DNA from: Mycolicibacterium sp. J2
GTDB taxonomy: Bacteria; Actinomycetota; Actinomycetes; Mycobacteriales; Mycobacteriaceae
Reading direction: 5' to 3'
DNA length: 64,000 nt
NCBI RefSeq assembly: GCF_026240945.1
Contig: NZ_JAPFPY010000009.1
Location: forward strand, 121,438-185,437
A model generated the notes under the pieces. That model was not told the DNA's origin and did no database searches. It was given only the letters and a program-made list of their open reading frames with translations. This document shows, piece after piece, positions 1 through 8,421 of this stretch; the stretch's first letter is position 1; each line of letters starts with the position of its first letter. The position numbers and the translations under genes are program-made.

Positions 1-212
1 ACACCGCCAACTACCGGGTCACTTCCGCCGACGGCCATGTCGTGAGTGGGTCGTGGTCGTTCCGGTTGACGGTCGCCGGCACCGGGACTCCCGGCCCGCC
101 GGTGGCCGCACCACGCTCCGGTGCGGACGAATTCCCGATCTGGCCGTTCGTCGTCCTCGCCGTGGCGATCATCGGAGCGGGTGCGTGGTGGAGTCGGCGC
201 CGGCAGCCGTGA
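1..212 (+). CDS. CopC-domain copper resistance protein, C-terminal end (partial)
   Basis: The left edge cuts this gene; codons are read from base 3 and the TGA is at 210-212. The remaining residues contain the end of a CopC-like domain (YRVTSADGHVVSGSWSF, the usual S-DGH-x-G-x-F pattern), a Pro/Gly linker, then one C-terminal membrane helix ending in Arg residues. CopC domains are extracytoplasmic copper-binding beta-barrels, here tethered to the membrane. The gene runs directly into copD (GTGA overlap at 209-212), the usual CopC-CopD pairing. The copper ligands lie outside the window, so binding cannot be checked. Confidence 0.75.
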   Translation, partial: TANYRVTSADGHVVSGSWSFRLTVAGTGTPGPPVAAPRSGADEFPIWPFVVLAVAIIGAGAWWSRRRQP

Positions 213-1120
213 GAAAGGCGCTCGCCGGCGCCGCCGTCCTGGCGGTGGGTCTCGCCCTGTCCTGGGCGTTGACCTATCCGCGGCCGGCGCTCGCCGCGAC
301 CGTCACCCGAGCCGCGGCCGATATCGGTGCGGTGCTGGTGCTGGGACTGGCGCTGGTGCCGGCATTGGAGACACCGCGCTACCGGAACGAGCTGGCCCTG
401 CGCAGTTCGTCGGCCCTGGTCGTCGCGGTCGCGGTCTGGCTCACCGCCGAGCTCATCAGATTGGTCACCGCGGCCGCCGCTACCGCGGCGGTCCCCCTTG
501 ATGCGCTCGGCGCCCGGACCACCGTCGATTACGCGATGTCGACGGTGGCCGGGCGGGCCGACCTGATCTGCGTGGTGGCCGCCGCACTGGTTGGTGTGCT
601 CGCCGTCACGGTGCGGACGCCGGCGGGGGGCGTGGCGGTCGCCGGCATCGCCGCGATCGGCACCACGGCACGCACGCTTGCCGGCCATCTCTCCGAGAAC
701 GCGTTCGGCGGCGTCGCGGTCACCCTGCACGCGTTGGCGGCCGCGGTGTGGTGCGGCCTGCTGGCGGCACTGGTGCTCACCGTCGGACATCGGGGCCGGT
801 GGGCCCGCATGCTGCCGCGGTTCTCGGCGCTCTCGCTGTGGTGTGTGGTGGTGCTGCTGGTTGCCGGCGTCGGCAGCGCGGCGGTGACGCTCGACGGACC
901 GGCGCAGTTGTGGAGCACCGGTTACGGTCGGCTGCTCTTGGCCAAGGTGCTGCTCACCGCTGCGCTGATGGTGTTGGCCTGGCGCAATCGGACCGGCTGG
1001 TTGCCCTCTGCGCGCGGACATCGGGTGACGGCGGACGGTTCCAGCAGGCGGTCCTACCCGGAGCTGGCCCTGATGACGGTGGCGTTGACGCTGGCGGCGG
1101 CGCTGGCGGTCTCCGGATAG
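209..1120 (+). CDS. copD: CopD-family copper-transport membrane protein
   Basis: About 303 residues with roughly eight hydrophobic helices. The central part carries the conserved His-bearing segments of the CopD domain (AGHLSENAFGG followed by LHALAAAVWCGLL). CopD proteins are thought to move copper across the membrane in partnership with periplasmic CopC. I chose GTG 209 because it overlaps the copC stop (GTGA), which suggests translational coupling; GTG 188 is an alternative. Function is inferred from the family; a role in uptake rather than tolerance is not settled by sequence. Confidence 0.75.
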   Translation: MRKALAGAAVLAVGLALSWALTYPRPALAATVTRAAADIGAVLVLGLALVPALETPRYRNELALRSSSALVVAVAVWLTAELIRLVTAAAATAAVPLDALGARTTVDYAMSTVAGRADLICVVAAALVGVLAVTVRTPAGGVAVAGIAAIGTTARTLAGHLSENAFGGVAVTLHALAAAVWCGLLAALVLTVGHRGRWARMLPRFSALSLWCVVVLLVAGVGSAAVTLDGPAQLWSTGYGRLLLAKVLLTAALMVLAWRNRTGWLPSARGHRVTADGSSRRSYPELALMTVALTLAAALAVSG

Positions 1121-1181
1121 GGACGGCCCGGCTGGCATGATGGAGCCACTGCCTGTGCGAAACAGCGAAGGAGCGCCCCCC

Positions 1182-1595
1182 ATGGCCGACGAGCCGGACC
1201 GGCCCGACGAGACACCGACCGAGCAGCCGCCGGTCCCTCCCGCCAAGAAGGTTCCCGCGAAGAAGGCGCCGGCGAAGAAGGCTCCCGTGAAGAAGGCCAC
1301 ACCGGCAAAGAAGGCCGCACCCGCCAAGAAAGCGGCACCCGCGAAGAAGGCGGCTCCCGCCAAGAAGGCCACTCCGGGAAAGAAGGCAGAGCCACCCGCC
1401 CCCGAGCTGCCGTCGCCGGTCAAAGAGGTTGCAGCGCAAGCGAAATCGACTGTCGCCTCGGTGCCCTCCCCCTTGACCGCCGTACCGTCGGCCGGTCCTG
1501 ATCAGTCCCGTCTGCCGGTGGTGGCGGCCGTGGCGGCCGCCCTGCTTGCCGTGCTGGTGGTCTACCTCGCCCGCCGAGGGTCCGAAGAGAACTGA
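1182..1595 (+). CDS. hns: Lys/Ala/Pro-rich basic protein with C-terminal membrane helix (Rv3852 'Hns'-like)
   Basis: ATG 1182 is preceded by a clear GAAGGAG ribosome site at 1167-1173. The 137-residue product has an acidic Pro-rich start (about residues 1-20), a histone-H1-like run of [10 protein letters not shown] repeats (about 22-70), a linker, and a hydrophobic helix near the C-terminus ending in Arg-Arg. This is the architecture of M. tuberculosis Rv3852, and the next gene is rraA as in Rv3852-Rv3853. The Lys repeats could bind DNA or another polyanion while the helix holds the protein at the membrane. Its role as a true nucleoid protein is disputed, so the name is historical. Confidence 0.8.
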   Translation: MADEPDRPDETPTEQPPVPPAKKVPAKKAPAKKAPVKKATPAKKAAPAKKAAPAKKAAPAKKATPGKKAEPPAPELPSPVKEVAAQAKSTVASVPSPLTAVPSAGPDQSRLPVVAAVAAALLAVLVVYLARRGSEEN

Positions 1596-1618
1596 GCTGC
1601 CTCGCTAGCATCGACGGC

Positions 1619-2101
1619 GTGAGCATCGAACCCCGCGCGACCGCCGACCTGGTCGACGAGATCTATCCCGACGTCCGCAGTTGTGATCTGCAGCTGCAGA
1701 ACTACGGCGCCCGCGCCGCTTTCGCCGGCCGGATCACCACCGTGCGCTGCTTCCAGGACAACGCCCTGCTGAAGTCGATCCTGTCGACGCCGGGCGACGG
1801 CGGTGTGCTCGTCGTCGACGGTGACGGCTCGCTGCACACCGCATTGGTCGGCGACATCATCGCCGGCCTGGCCAGCGACAACGGCTGGGCCGGCATCATC
1901 GTGCACGGCGCGGTGCGTGACGCCTCGACGCTGCGCACCATCGACGTCGGGATCAAAGCCCTGGGCACCAATCCGCGTAAGGGCACCAAAACCGGTGCGG
2001 GAGAGCGCGATGTCGAGGTCACCTTCGGCGGGGTCACGTTCGTCCCAGGCGATATCGCCTACAGCGACGAGGATGGGATCGTGGTCGTCTCACCTTCTTG
2101 A
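1619..2101 (+). CDS. rraA: RraA-family protein (regulator of RNase E activity / aldolase fold)
   Basis: The 160-residue product matches the RraA family in length and motifs: a GDIIAGLA stretch, the [11 protein letters not shown] segment and an [13 protein letters not shown]-terminal strand. RraA proteins are trimeric; some inhibit RNase E, others are 4-hydroxy-4-methyl-2-oxoglutarate aldolases that use the GxxxRD region. Old annotations call it MenG, which is not supported. GTG 1619 is the start. It lies downstream of the hns-like gene, as in M. tuberculosis, and ends just before a strong hairpin shared with convergent ethA. Confidence 0.85.
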   Translation: MSIEPRATADLVDEIYPDVRSCDLQLQNYGARAAFAGRITTVRCFQDNALLKSILSTPGDGGVLVVDGDGSLHTALVGDIIAGLASDNGWAGIIVHGAVRDASTLRTIDVGIKALGTNPRKGTKTGAGERDVEVTFGGVTFVPGDIAYSDEDGIVVVSPS

Positions 2102-2112
2102 GCCGACCAAGC

Positions 2113-2151
2113 ACCGAGTCCCGCATCTCCATGGGAGATGCGGGACTCGGT
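2113..2151. terminator. Perfect 18-bp hairpin between convergent rraA and ethA
   Basis: Arms 2113-2130 and 2134-2151 are exact reverse complements around a 3-base loop. The hairpin starts 11 bases after the rraA stop and ends 23 bases before the ethA stop codon on the other strand, so it can terminate both genes. There is no long T-run, as is common for mycobacterial terminators. Confidence 0.8.
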
Positions 2152-2174
2152 GTCTGTCAGTGCCTGTCGAGCCG

Positions 2175-3644
2175 TCAGACCTTCGCCGGTGCGCGGTGCT
2201 TGGTGAAGTGCAGCGACTCCTCGTCGACCTTGCCGTACCGGATGGTGCGCAGATCGATGAAGTAGTTCTGCTTGAGCCGCCACGGCGCCCTCGAGCCGGA
2301 CTTGGGCAGGGTGTCCATGGCGCGGCGGAAGTAGCCGGGGGTGAAGTCCATGAACGGTTCTTCGCCCACCGACGCACCGGGATGCTGCGGTTCGACGCGG
2401 TCGAAACCGTTCTCGTCCATGTAGTTCAGCACCCGGCAGATGAACTCGGACACCAAGTCTGCCTTCAGCGTCCAGGATGCGTTCGTGTACCCGAAGGTGA
2501 TGGCCATGTTCGGCACACCGGAGAGCATCAGGCCCTTGTAGGTCATCGACTTGGTCAGATCGATGGGCTCACCATTGCGCAGTGCCTTCGCGCCGCCGAA
2601 CAGCTGCATGTTCAAACCCGTTGCGGTGATGATGATGTCGGCCGCCAGCTCCTCACCGGAGTTGAGCTTGATACCCGTCTCGGTGAACCGGTCGATGGTG
2701 TCGGTGACGACGTCGGCCTTACCCGAGCGGATGGCCTTGAACAGATCACCGTTGGGCGCCAAGCAGACTCGCTCATCCCACGGGTTGTAGCGCGGGCTGA
2801 AGTGCTTGTCGTAGTCGAAGCCTTCGGGCAGACGGCGCGTTGCCATCTCACGCAGCGCCTTCTTGAACACAGCCGGGAACTTGCGCGCGAGCTGGTACTG
2901 GCCGGTGCTGTAGGCGATGGCCTTCCAGCGATTGACCCAGTGCGCGAGGTTCTTTGGCAGGTACTTGTTGGCCTGCGCCGCCACCGGATCCTCCAGGGGC
3001 AGCGACCCGATGTAGGTGGGCGACCGCTGGAGCATGGTGACGTGGCCGGCTCCGCCGTCGACCAGTGACGGGATCAGCGTCACTGCTGTCGCACCGGAAC
3101 CGATGACGACGATCTTCTTGCCGGTGTAGTCGAGATCCTCTGGCCAGTGCTGCGGATGGATGATCTGGCCCTTGAAGTCCTCGGACCCGACGAACGTCGG
3201 CGAGTAGCCCTGGTCGTAGTTGTAGTAGCCGCTACACACCGACAGGAAGGACGCGGTGACCTGCTTCTCCTGTCCGTCACTCTCGATGGTGACGGTCCAC
3301 CTGTTGTCGGCGTCGGACCAGTCGGCGGCGGTCACCTTCTGGCCGGTGCGGATGTGCTTGTCGATGCCGTTCTCGACGGCGGCCTCGTTGATGTAGTTCC
3401 AGATCGACGGGCCGTCGGCGATGGAGCGGGCCGAGGTCCACGGCTTGAACCGGAAGCCGAGGGTGAACATGTCCGAGTCGGACCGGATGCCGGGATATTT
3501 GAACAGGTCCCAGGTGCCGCCGATGTTCTCGCGACGTTCCAGGATGACGTAGCTCTTGGACGGGCAGCGCTGCTGCAGGTGCCAGGCGGTGCTGATGCCG
3601 GAGATGCCGGCACCCACGATCACGACATCGAAGTGTTCGTTCAT
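2175..3644 (-). CDS. ethA: EthA-type Baeyer-Villiger flavoprotein monooxygenase
   Basis: 489 residues, the same length as M. tuberculosis EthA. It shows the FAD Rossmann motif GAGISG (residues 11-16), the Baeyer-Villiger fingerprint FKGQIIHPQHWP (157-168) and a second NADPH-binding motif GSGATA (182-187). EthA oxidises ketones and activates thiocarbamide prodrugs such as ethionamide. The natural substrate is uncertain; cell-wall lipid ketones have been proposed. It is divergent from an EthR-like repressor across 77 bases, the arrangement of Rv3854c/Rv3855, so repression by the neighbour is very likely. Confidence 0.93.
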   Translation of the reverse strand: MNEHFDVVIVGAGISGISTAWHLQQRCPSKSYVILERRENIGGTWDLFKYPGIRSDSDMFTLGFRFKPWTSARSIADGPSIWNYINEAAVENGIDKHIRTGQKVTAADWSDADNRWTVTIESDGQEKQVTASFLSVCSGYYNYDQGYSPTFVGSEDFKGQIIHPQHWPEDLDYTGKKIVVIGSGATAVTLIPSLVDGGAGHVTMLQRSPTYIGSLPLEDPVAAQANKYLPKNLAHWVNRWKAIAYSTGQYQLARKFPAVFKKALREMATRRLPEGFDYDKHFSPRYNPWDERVCLAPNGDLFKAIRSGKADVVTDTIDRFTETGIKLNSGEELAADIIITATGLNMQLFGGAKALRNGEPIDLTKSMTYKGLMLSGVPNMAITFGYTNASWTLKADLVSEFICRVLNYMDENGFDRVEPQHPGASVGEEPFMDFTPGYFRRAMDTLPKSGSRAPWRLKQNYFIDLRTIRYGKVDEESLHFTKHRAPAKV

Positions 3645-3721
3645 GGGACCGACGGTATCAACACGGCGTCGAGTCGGTCAACAGTGTGTCGAGATTTCCG
3701 ACATGGCGTAAAGTCGGCTGG
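3645..3721. promoter_or_regulatory. ethA-ethR divergent promoter/operator region
   Basis: This 77-base spacer separates ethA and ethR. It carries repeated GTCGA-type elements, including the inverted pair TGTCG (3687-3691) and CGACA (3699-3703) and a GTCGAG copy at 3668-3673. In M. tuberculosis several EthR dimers bind cooperatively to a long operator in the equivalent space. The size and repeated GTCGA elements suggest the same here; binding has not been shown. Confidence 0.7.
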
Positions 3722-4363
3722 GTGACCATCGCCAGCCAGGCCCGCGCCCCCCGCGGCCGCCGCTCTGCCCGGCCCTCCGGGGACGACCGCGAGCAGGCGA
3801 TTCTCGCAACCGCGACCCGACTGCTGGAAAGTCGGGCGTTCGCCGACATCTCGGTCGACGATCTCGCCAAGGGCGCGGGCATCTCCCGGCCCACGTTCTA
3901 CTTCTATTTCGCCTCGAAGGAAGCGGTTCTTCTCACCCTCCTCGAGCCCCTCATCACGCTGGCCGACACCGGGTTCGACCACGCCATGGACAGCATGCCG
4001 ACCGAACCGCGCCAGGCCATCCGGCGCGGCATCGAGATCTTCTTCAGTTCGTTCGGGTCGCATCCGGCCACCGCACGGGCCGGTGTCGAAGCGGTGACCA
4101 CCAGCCCAGAGTTCCGCTCCACGTGGCAGGGCCTGATGCGGAAGTGGATCGCGATGACGGCGGCGCTCATCAAGGTCGAGCGCGAACGCGGTGCGGCACC
4201 GGAGACCATTCCCGCGCTGGATCTGGCCACGTCGTTGAACCTGATGAACGAGCGCACCATGATGGCCACACTGGCAGGCGAGGAGCCGGCCGTCGAGCAC
4301 GACAAGGTCGTCGAGACCCTCACCCATATCTGGCTGACCAGCATCTACGGCACTCAGGCCTGA
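3722..4363 (+). CDS. ethR: EthR-like TetR repressor of ethA
   Basis: 213 residues from GTG 3722. The N-terminal helix-turn-helix (about residues 42-62, with GISRPTFYFYFASKEA) is nearly identical to M. tuberculosis EthR, and the C-terminal domain keeps the conserved LNLMNERT segment and the HIWLTSIYG tail. EthR binds the ethA promoter and is released by hydrophobic ligands in a long pocket of the C-terminal domain. I prefer GTG 3722 over the upstream in-frame codon at 3686, since it gives the EthR-like length (216 in M. tuberculosis) and leaves the operator free. Confidence 0.92.
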   Translation: MTIASQARAPRGRRSARPSGDDREQAILATATRLLESRAFADISVDDLAKGAGISRPTFYFYFASKEAVLLTLLEPLITLADTGFDHAMDSMPTEPRQAIRRGIEIFFSSFGSHPATARAGVEAVTTSPEFRSTWQGLMRKWIAMTAALIKVERERGAAPETIPALDLATSLNLMNERTMMATLAGEEPAVEHDKVVETLTHIWLTSIYGTQA

Positions 4364-4387
4364 TCTGTCGGACCCCGATGCGAACAT

Positions 4388-5602
4388 GTGTTCGTGTCAG
4401 TGCCGGTTCCGGTCGCGAGCATTCTGCACGCCGACCTCGACTCGTTCTACGCCTCGGTGGAGCAACGAGACGACCCGACGCTGCGTGGGCGCCCGGTCAT
4501 CGTGGGCGCCGGGGTGGTGCTCGCGGCCAGTTATGAGGCGAAGGCCTACGGGGTGCGCACCGCAATGGGCGGCCACCTCGCCCGCCGACTGTGTCCCCAC
4601 GCCGTGGTGGTGCCGCCGCGCATGTCGGCGTATTCGGCAGCCAGCCGCGCCGTGTTCGACGTCTTTCACGACACCACACCCGTGGTCGAACCGCTGTCGG
4701 TGGACGAGGCGTTTCTCGATGTCTCGGGACTGAGCCGGGTAGCGGGGACGCCGGTGCAGATCGGGGCGGCGCTGCGCGATCAGGTCAGGGAGCGGGTGGG
4801 GCTGCCCATCACAGTCGGTATCGCACGGACCAAGTTTCTCGCCAAGGTCGCCAGCCAGCAGGCCAAACCCGATGGCCTGCTGCTGGTTCCGCCCGACCGG
4901 GAGCTGGCGTTCCTGCACCCGTTACCGGTGCGCAGCCTGTGGGGCGTTGGCGCCAAGACAGCCGAGAAGCTGCAGATCCACGGAATCCACACCGTCGCCG
5001 ACGTGGCCGAACTGAGCGAGACGGCACTGGCCGCGATGGTCGGCGGCGCGATGGGGCGGCAACTGTTCTGCCTGTCCCGCAACATCGATCGACGCCGTGT
5101 GGTCACCGGGGTACGGCGACGGTCAGTGGGCGCTCAGCGGGCTCTGGGGCGGGCCGGGAACACCATGTCGCGGGCCGAGATCGATGCGGTGGTCGTCAAT
5201 TTGGTAGACCGGATCACCCGCCGGATGCGAGCCGGCGGGCGTACCGGTCGCACCGTGGTACTGCGGTTGCGTTTCGACGACTTCGGCAGGGCCACGCGCT
5301 CACACACCCTGCCCAGGGCGACCGCGTCGACAGAGGTGGTGCTGGCCGCTGCTCGGCAGCTGGTCACCGCGGCGGGGCCGGTGATCGCCGAGCGCGGCCT
5401 GACGCTCATCGGTTTCGCGGTATCCAATATCGACCGCGATGGTGCGGCCCAGCTGGAACTACCGTTCGGCGGGGGTGGTGACCCCGTCGCGATCGATGCC
5501 GCCGTGGACCGGGTGCGCGAACGATTCGGGAACGCGCTGCTGACCCGTGGAGTACTGGTCGGACGCGATCCGGGGTTGGAGATGCCGATGCTGCCGGATT
5601 AA
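4388..5602 (+). CDS. dinB: Y-family DNA polymerase IV (DinB3-like)
   Basis: 404 residues. The catalytic acidic residues are visible: D16 in HADLDSFYAS and D106/E107 in SVDEAFLDV; Y21 is at the steric-gate position. The finger, thumb and little-finger regions follow (GIARTKFLAKVASQ, then RFDDFGRATRSHTL). DinB polymerases copy past damaged bases with low fidelity. The C-terminus ends LEMPMLPD with no obvious QLxLF-type beta-clamp motif, although QLELPF near residue 360 could serve. M. smegmatis carries its third DinB in this position beside ethR, whereas M. tuberculosis has none here. The end overlaps the convergent membrane-protein gene by 4 bases. Confidence 0.9.
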   Translation: MFVSVPVPVASILHADLDSFYASVEQRDDPTLRGRPVIVGAGVVLAASYEAKAYGVRTAMGGHLARRLCPHAVVVPPRMSAYSAASRAVFDVFHDTTPVVEPLSVDEAFLDVSGLSRVAGTPVQIGAALRDQVRERVGLPITVGIARTKFLAKVASQQAKPDGLLLVPPDRELAFLHPLPVRSLWGVGAKTAEKLQIHGIHTVADVAELSETALAAMVGGAMGRQLFCLSRNIDRRRVVTGVRRRSVGAQRALGRAGNTMSRAEIDAVVVNLVDRITRRMRAGGRTGRTVVLRLRFDDFGRATRSHTLPRATASTEVVLAAARQLVTAAGPVIAERGLTLIGFAVSNIDRDGAAQLELPFGGGGDPVAIDAAVDRVRERFGNALLTRGVLVGRDPGLEMPMLPD

Positions 5603-6030
5603 CCGAGCTGCGCCGCGACGAAACCGGCAAGCAGCACCACGAATCCACCGATCTCGCCGACCATCAGCGCGGTCATACCCGCATGCAGACCGGGGGCCGG
5701 TTCGGCGAACTGGTTGGTGGTGTCACGACGCATCCCGTGCTGCACATAACTGGCGATGGCGACCACGAAAAAGAAAACCAAAACCATTGCGGCCGTGAGG
5801 TTCAGCCAGGTGGGCCAGGCGCTGAGTTCGACGAAAACGGCGACCACGAGCGCGGCGAAGGAGTACAGCAGGGCCGCGCGGTGGGCGATGTCGACATACG
5901 GATGGGCCGCATGATCCGGGCTGGTGGCGATCTGCCTGTACTTCCACGCCCCCAGGATCAGTGCCGTCAGGAAGATCAGGCCGGTGGCCAACAGCGTGAC
6001 GACGGTATCGATGCCCAGATGCGCTCCCAC
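5599..6030 (-). CDS. Four-helix integral membrane protein (Rv3857c-like position)
   Basis: 143 residues with four clear hydrophobic helices (about 8-27, 50-66, 74-93 and 118-138) and short polar loops. No catalytic motif is seen. It sits 10 bases after the end of the PHP gene on the same strand, so the two may be co-transcribed. In M. tuberculosis the gene between the PHP-domain gene and gltD (Rv3857c) is also a small membrane protein. Function is unknown. Confidence 0.75.
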   Translation of the reverse strand: MGAHLGIDTVVTLLATGLIFLTALILGAWKYRQIATSPDHAAHPYVDIAHRAALLYSFAALVVAVFVELSAWPTWLNLTAAMVLVFFFVVAIASYVQHGMRRDTTNQFAEPAPGLHAGMTALMVGEIGGFVVLLAGFVAAQLG

Positions 6031-6040
6031 CGGCCCGAGT

Positions 6041-7045
6041 CTAGGAAGCCGCCCACGCCACGAGCCGCTCGGCCGGCCAGGTGTTGACGATCCGGTCCTC
6101 GGTTAAGCCCGCGTCGAGCGCCCGCTGCGCGCCGTATCCCAGAAAGTCGAGCTGTCCGGGCGCGTGGGCGTCGGTGTCGATACTGAACACGCACCCGATG
6201 TCGATCGCCAGTGCCAACAGTCGATCCGGCGGGTCGCGGCGTTCCGGACGCGAGTTGATCTCGACGGCTACCCCGTTGTCGCGGCAGGCAGTGAACACCG
6301 CCTCGGCGTCGAACTTGGATTCCGGCCGGATGCCCCGGCTGCCCTCGACCAGCCGACCGGTGCAATGCCCGAGCACAGTGGCCTGCCCACCGGAGACCGC
6401 CCGGACCATTCTGCGCGTCATGGCGTCGGCGTCCATCGCCAGTTTGGAGTGCACGCTGGCCACCACGATGTCCAGGCGCTCCAGCAGTTCGGGCTCCTGG
6501 TCGAGGCTGCCGTCGTCGAGAATGTCCACTTCGATCCCGGTCAGAATGCGCATCGGCGAGAACTGTTCGCGCAGTTCGTCGATCACATCGAGTTGGTGCC
6601 TCAGCCGCTCGGGTGACAGCCCGTTGGCGATGGTCAGCCGCGGCGAGTGGTCGGTCAGCGCGCAGTATTCGTGGCCGAGGCGCTGGGCGGTGGCCATCAT
6701 CTCGGCGATCGGCGCCGACCCGTCGGACCAGTTCGAGTGCAGGTGCAGGTCTCCCTTGAGCGCCGAACGGATGTCCCCGCCACCGAGATCTGTTGCCTTT
6801 GATCGTAATTCGGCCAGGGTTTCGGGTTCGCGGCCCGCCCAGGCCTGCGCGATGACCTTCGCGGTTTTCGGGCCGACACCGGGCAACGACTGCCAGCCGT
6901 TGGTTTGGCCCAGTCGCTCGCGCTGCTCGTCGGTCAGCGCCTCGATCACGTCAGCTGCCTTGCGGTAGGCCATCACCCGCCGGGATTCCTCGCGTGCCCG
7001 GTCCTTGTAAAAGGCGATCTCGCGCAGAGCGGTTACCGGATCCAT
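6041..7045 (-). CDS. HhH-PHP domain phosphoesterase (Rv3856c-like)
   Basis: 334 residues from ATG 7045; an in-frame ATG at 7081 is possible. Residues 1-80 form a PolX-like helix-hairpin-helix region (LPGVGPKTAKVIAQAW). The rest is a PHP domain with metal-ligand motifs in order: HLHSNWSDG, ALTDHS, GIEVDIL, VASVHSK, GHCTGR and DTDAHA. This is the tail half of a bacterial PolX without the polymerase domain. PHP domains hydrolyse phosphate esters, often as DNA 3'-exonucleases, with three metal ions. The neighbouring Y-family polymerase gene makes a DNA-repair role attractive, but the substrate is not known. Confidence 0.85.
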   Translation of the reverse strand: MDPVTALREIAFYKDRAREESRRVMAYRKAADVIEALTDEQRERLGQTNGWQSLPGVGPKTAKVIAQAWAGREPETLAELRSKATDLGGGDIRSALKGDLHLHSNWSDGSAPIAEMMATAQRLGHEYCALTDHSPRLTIANGLSPERLRHQLDVIDELREQFSPMRILTGIEVDILDDGSLDQEPELLERLDIVVASVHSKLAMDADAMTRRMVRAVSGGQATVLGHCTGRLVEGSRGIRPESKFDAEAVFTACRDNGVAVEINSRPERRDPPDRLLALAIDIGCVFSIDTDAHAPGQLDFLGYGAQRALDAGLTEDRIVNTWPAERLVAWAAS

Positions 7046-7122
7046 GAATTCCAGTGTGCCGCGAAAGGTGCACCAGCACACGCGGACGAGTTGTTAGGCT
7101 GCTCGCCGGGGGGTGGTGTCGG

Positions 7123-8094
7123 ATGGGTGATGGCGGCGGCGATCTTCTCAAAGATCTGTTCGACCTGGGCAACGGCATCCGCAGTGGCATCCAGGACGTC
7201 CCCCAGCTGTTCCAGGATGTGATCAACCTGGACGCACACGGTGCGCTGACCGACGGCCGCAAGGTGGTCGGCGACGTCGGCGATGTGCTCAACGGCCTCG
7301 GCGGGCTGGGTATGGGATTGACGGAGGTTCCCCGGCAGATCGCGGAGAACTACGCCCGCTCGTGGATCGGCAAGCTCGCGGATTCCCAGATCCTGTCTGC
7401 CGCGCAACTCGCCATCGAAGCGGCTCGCGCCACGACGGGATCGGGCGATCCCGAGGACGGCAACGGCTACCGGGAGTCGGCGACACGGATGCAGAAGGTG
7501 GTCCAGACCCTTGCGGACGCAGATCCTCGGGGTGACCGGTGGAACGGAGCGGCCGCCGAAAGCTACGCGCACACCAACAGTCGACATCGCAGCCACGTTT
7601 CGGACGTCCAGGTCGCCGACGAGGCAGTCGGCGCGATCATCGCCACCGAAGCTGGCCAGGTCAGCCGCACTCGCAAGACGCTGGATGACACCAATCAATA
7701 CCTGTCGGACTTAGGCGCCGCGACGGCCTGGATGAACTTTGTGCCCGGCCTCAGGCAGGCAAAGATAGTGGCCGACCTCGCTGCTGCTTCGGCGGCCTTG
7801 GCGACCACCAACGCCACGATGGCCGTCCTGGTGAAGAACGCCGCCGAGAACGCCGCGCGGATCAACAGCCATCTCGACAAATACGCCGCCGCGGCGGCCG
7901 CCACTGCCCAACCTGACCTCCCGCCGGGGCAACAACCGACCGTGGGCGAAGCATTCGTGTCACAAGCAACCGACATCGCCGAAGGTTCCGCACCGGGGAG
8001 GCTGAACAATGACAGTTCTTTCGATGTCCCCTCACTGGACGAACCACCGAACACGCCCGGAATCCCCTACGGGTCCACGACGTCAGGAGGATGA
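7123..8094 (+). CDS. EspA/EspE-family ESX secretion-associated protein
   Basis: 323 residues from ATG 7123. It has a Gly-rich amphipathic N-terminal region and a W-x-G turn at W140 (DRWNGAAAESYAHTN), the helix-turn-helix signature of WXG-like ESX substrates. A hydrophobic helical stretch (about 195-245, Ala-rich) and a polar Pro-rich tail follow. It heads a compact cluster with an EspF-like and an EspH-like gene, the espE-espF-espH gene set of ESX-1. EspE and EspF are co-secreted partners. The family call rests on architecture and neighbours more than on close identity. Confidence 0.72.
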   Translation: MGDGGGDLLKDLFDLGNGIRSGIQDVPQLFQDVINLDAHGALTDGRKVVGDVGDVLNGLGGLGMGLTEVPRQIAENYARSWIGKLADSQILSAAQLAIEAARATTGSGDPEDGNGYRESATRMQKVVQTLADADPRGDRWNGAAAESYAHTNSRHRSHVSDVQVADEAVGAIIATEAGQVSRTRKTLDDTNQYLSDLGAATAWMNFVPGLRQAKIVADLAAASAALATTNATMAVLVKNAAENAARINSHLDKYAAAAAATAQPDLPPGQQPTVGEAFVSQATDIAEGSAPGRLNNDSSFDVPSLDEPPNTPGIPYGSTTSGG

Positions 8095-8097
8095 CCA

Positions 8098-8421
8098 ATG
8101 ACTGTCGAATCCGACAACCTCCGGGTGTTGACCGAGCACGTGCGAAAACTTGCAGACCAGCAACTCACCGCGGCCGATCAGATCACCGGCGCCAACCGGG
8201 CGACCAGCGGCGCCGCCGATCAGGTATCGAACTCACATGGGCTCGTGTGCTTTCTCACCAGCAATGCACTATCGGCCGCTGACGCGGCTCGGCAGTCGGC
8301 GGGGTCGGCGCTGCACCGAGTATCCAACGACCTCTCCGACAAACTCACCACTGCTGCAAGCAATTACGACAACGCCGACTACCGCGCGGGACATCGGATC
8401 AGCCAGGCCGGCCGGATGTGA
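8098..8421 (+). CDS. EspC/EspF-family ESX secretion-associated protein
   Basis: 107 residues, the usual EspC/EspF length (about 103). It is helical throughout with a C-terminal ESX secretion motif YxxxD (Y90-D94). An AGGAGG ribosome site lies inside the end of the upstream gene, and its own stop overlaps the next start (GTGA, 8418-8421). These small proteins pair with an EspA/EspE-type partner and the motif is read by the ESX motor. One Cys is present at 51. The secretion system serving it is not encoded nearby. Confidence 0.8.
   Translation: MTVESDNLRVLTEHVRKLADQQLTAADQITGANRATSGAADQVSNSHGLVCFLTSNALSAADAARQSAGSALHRVSNDLSDKLTTAASNYDNADYRAGHRISQAGRM

Noticed and set aside
11..1439. Long minus-strand open frames opposite copD and the Lys-rich gene
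   Set aside because: They are Gly/Ala/Arg-rich mirror frames of high-GC genes with no motifs; the plus-strand genes have family matches and ribosome sites.
2113..2151. Riboswitch or small RNA at the rraA-ethA hairpin
   Set aside because: A perfect stem with a 3-base loop between two convergent stops is best explained as a bidirectional terminator.
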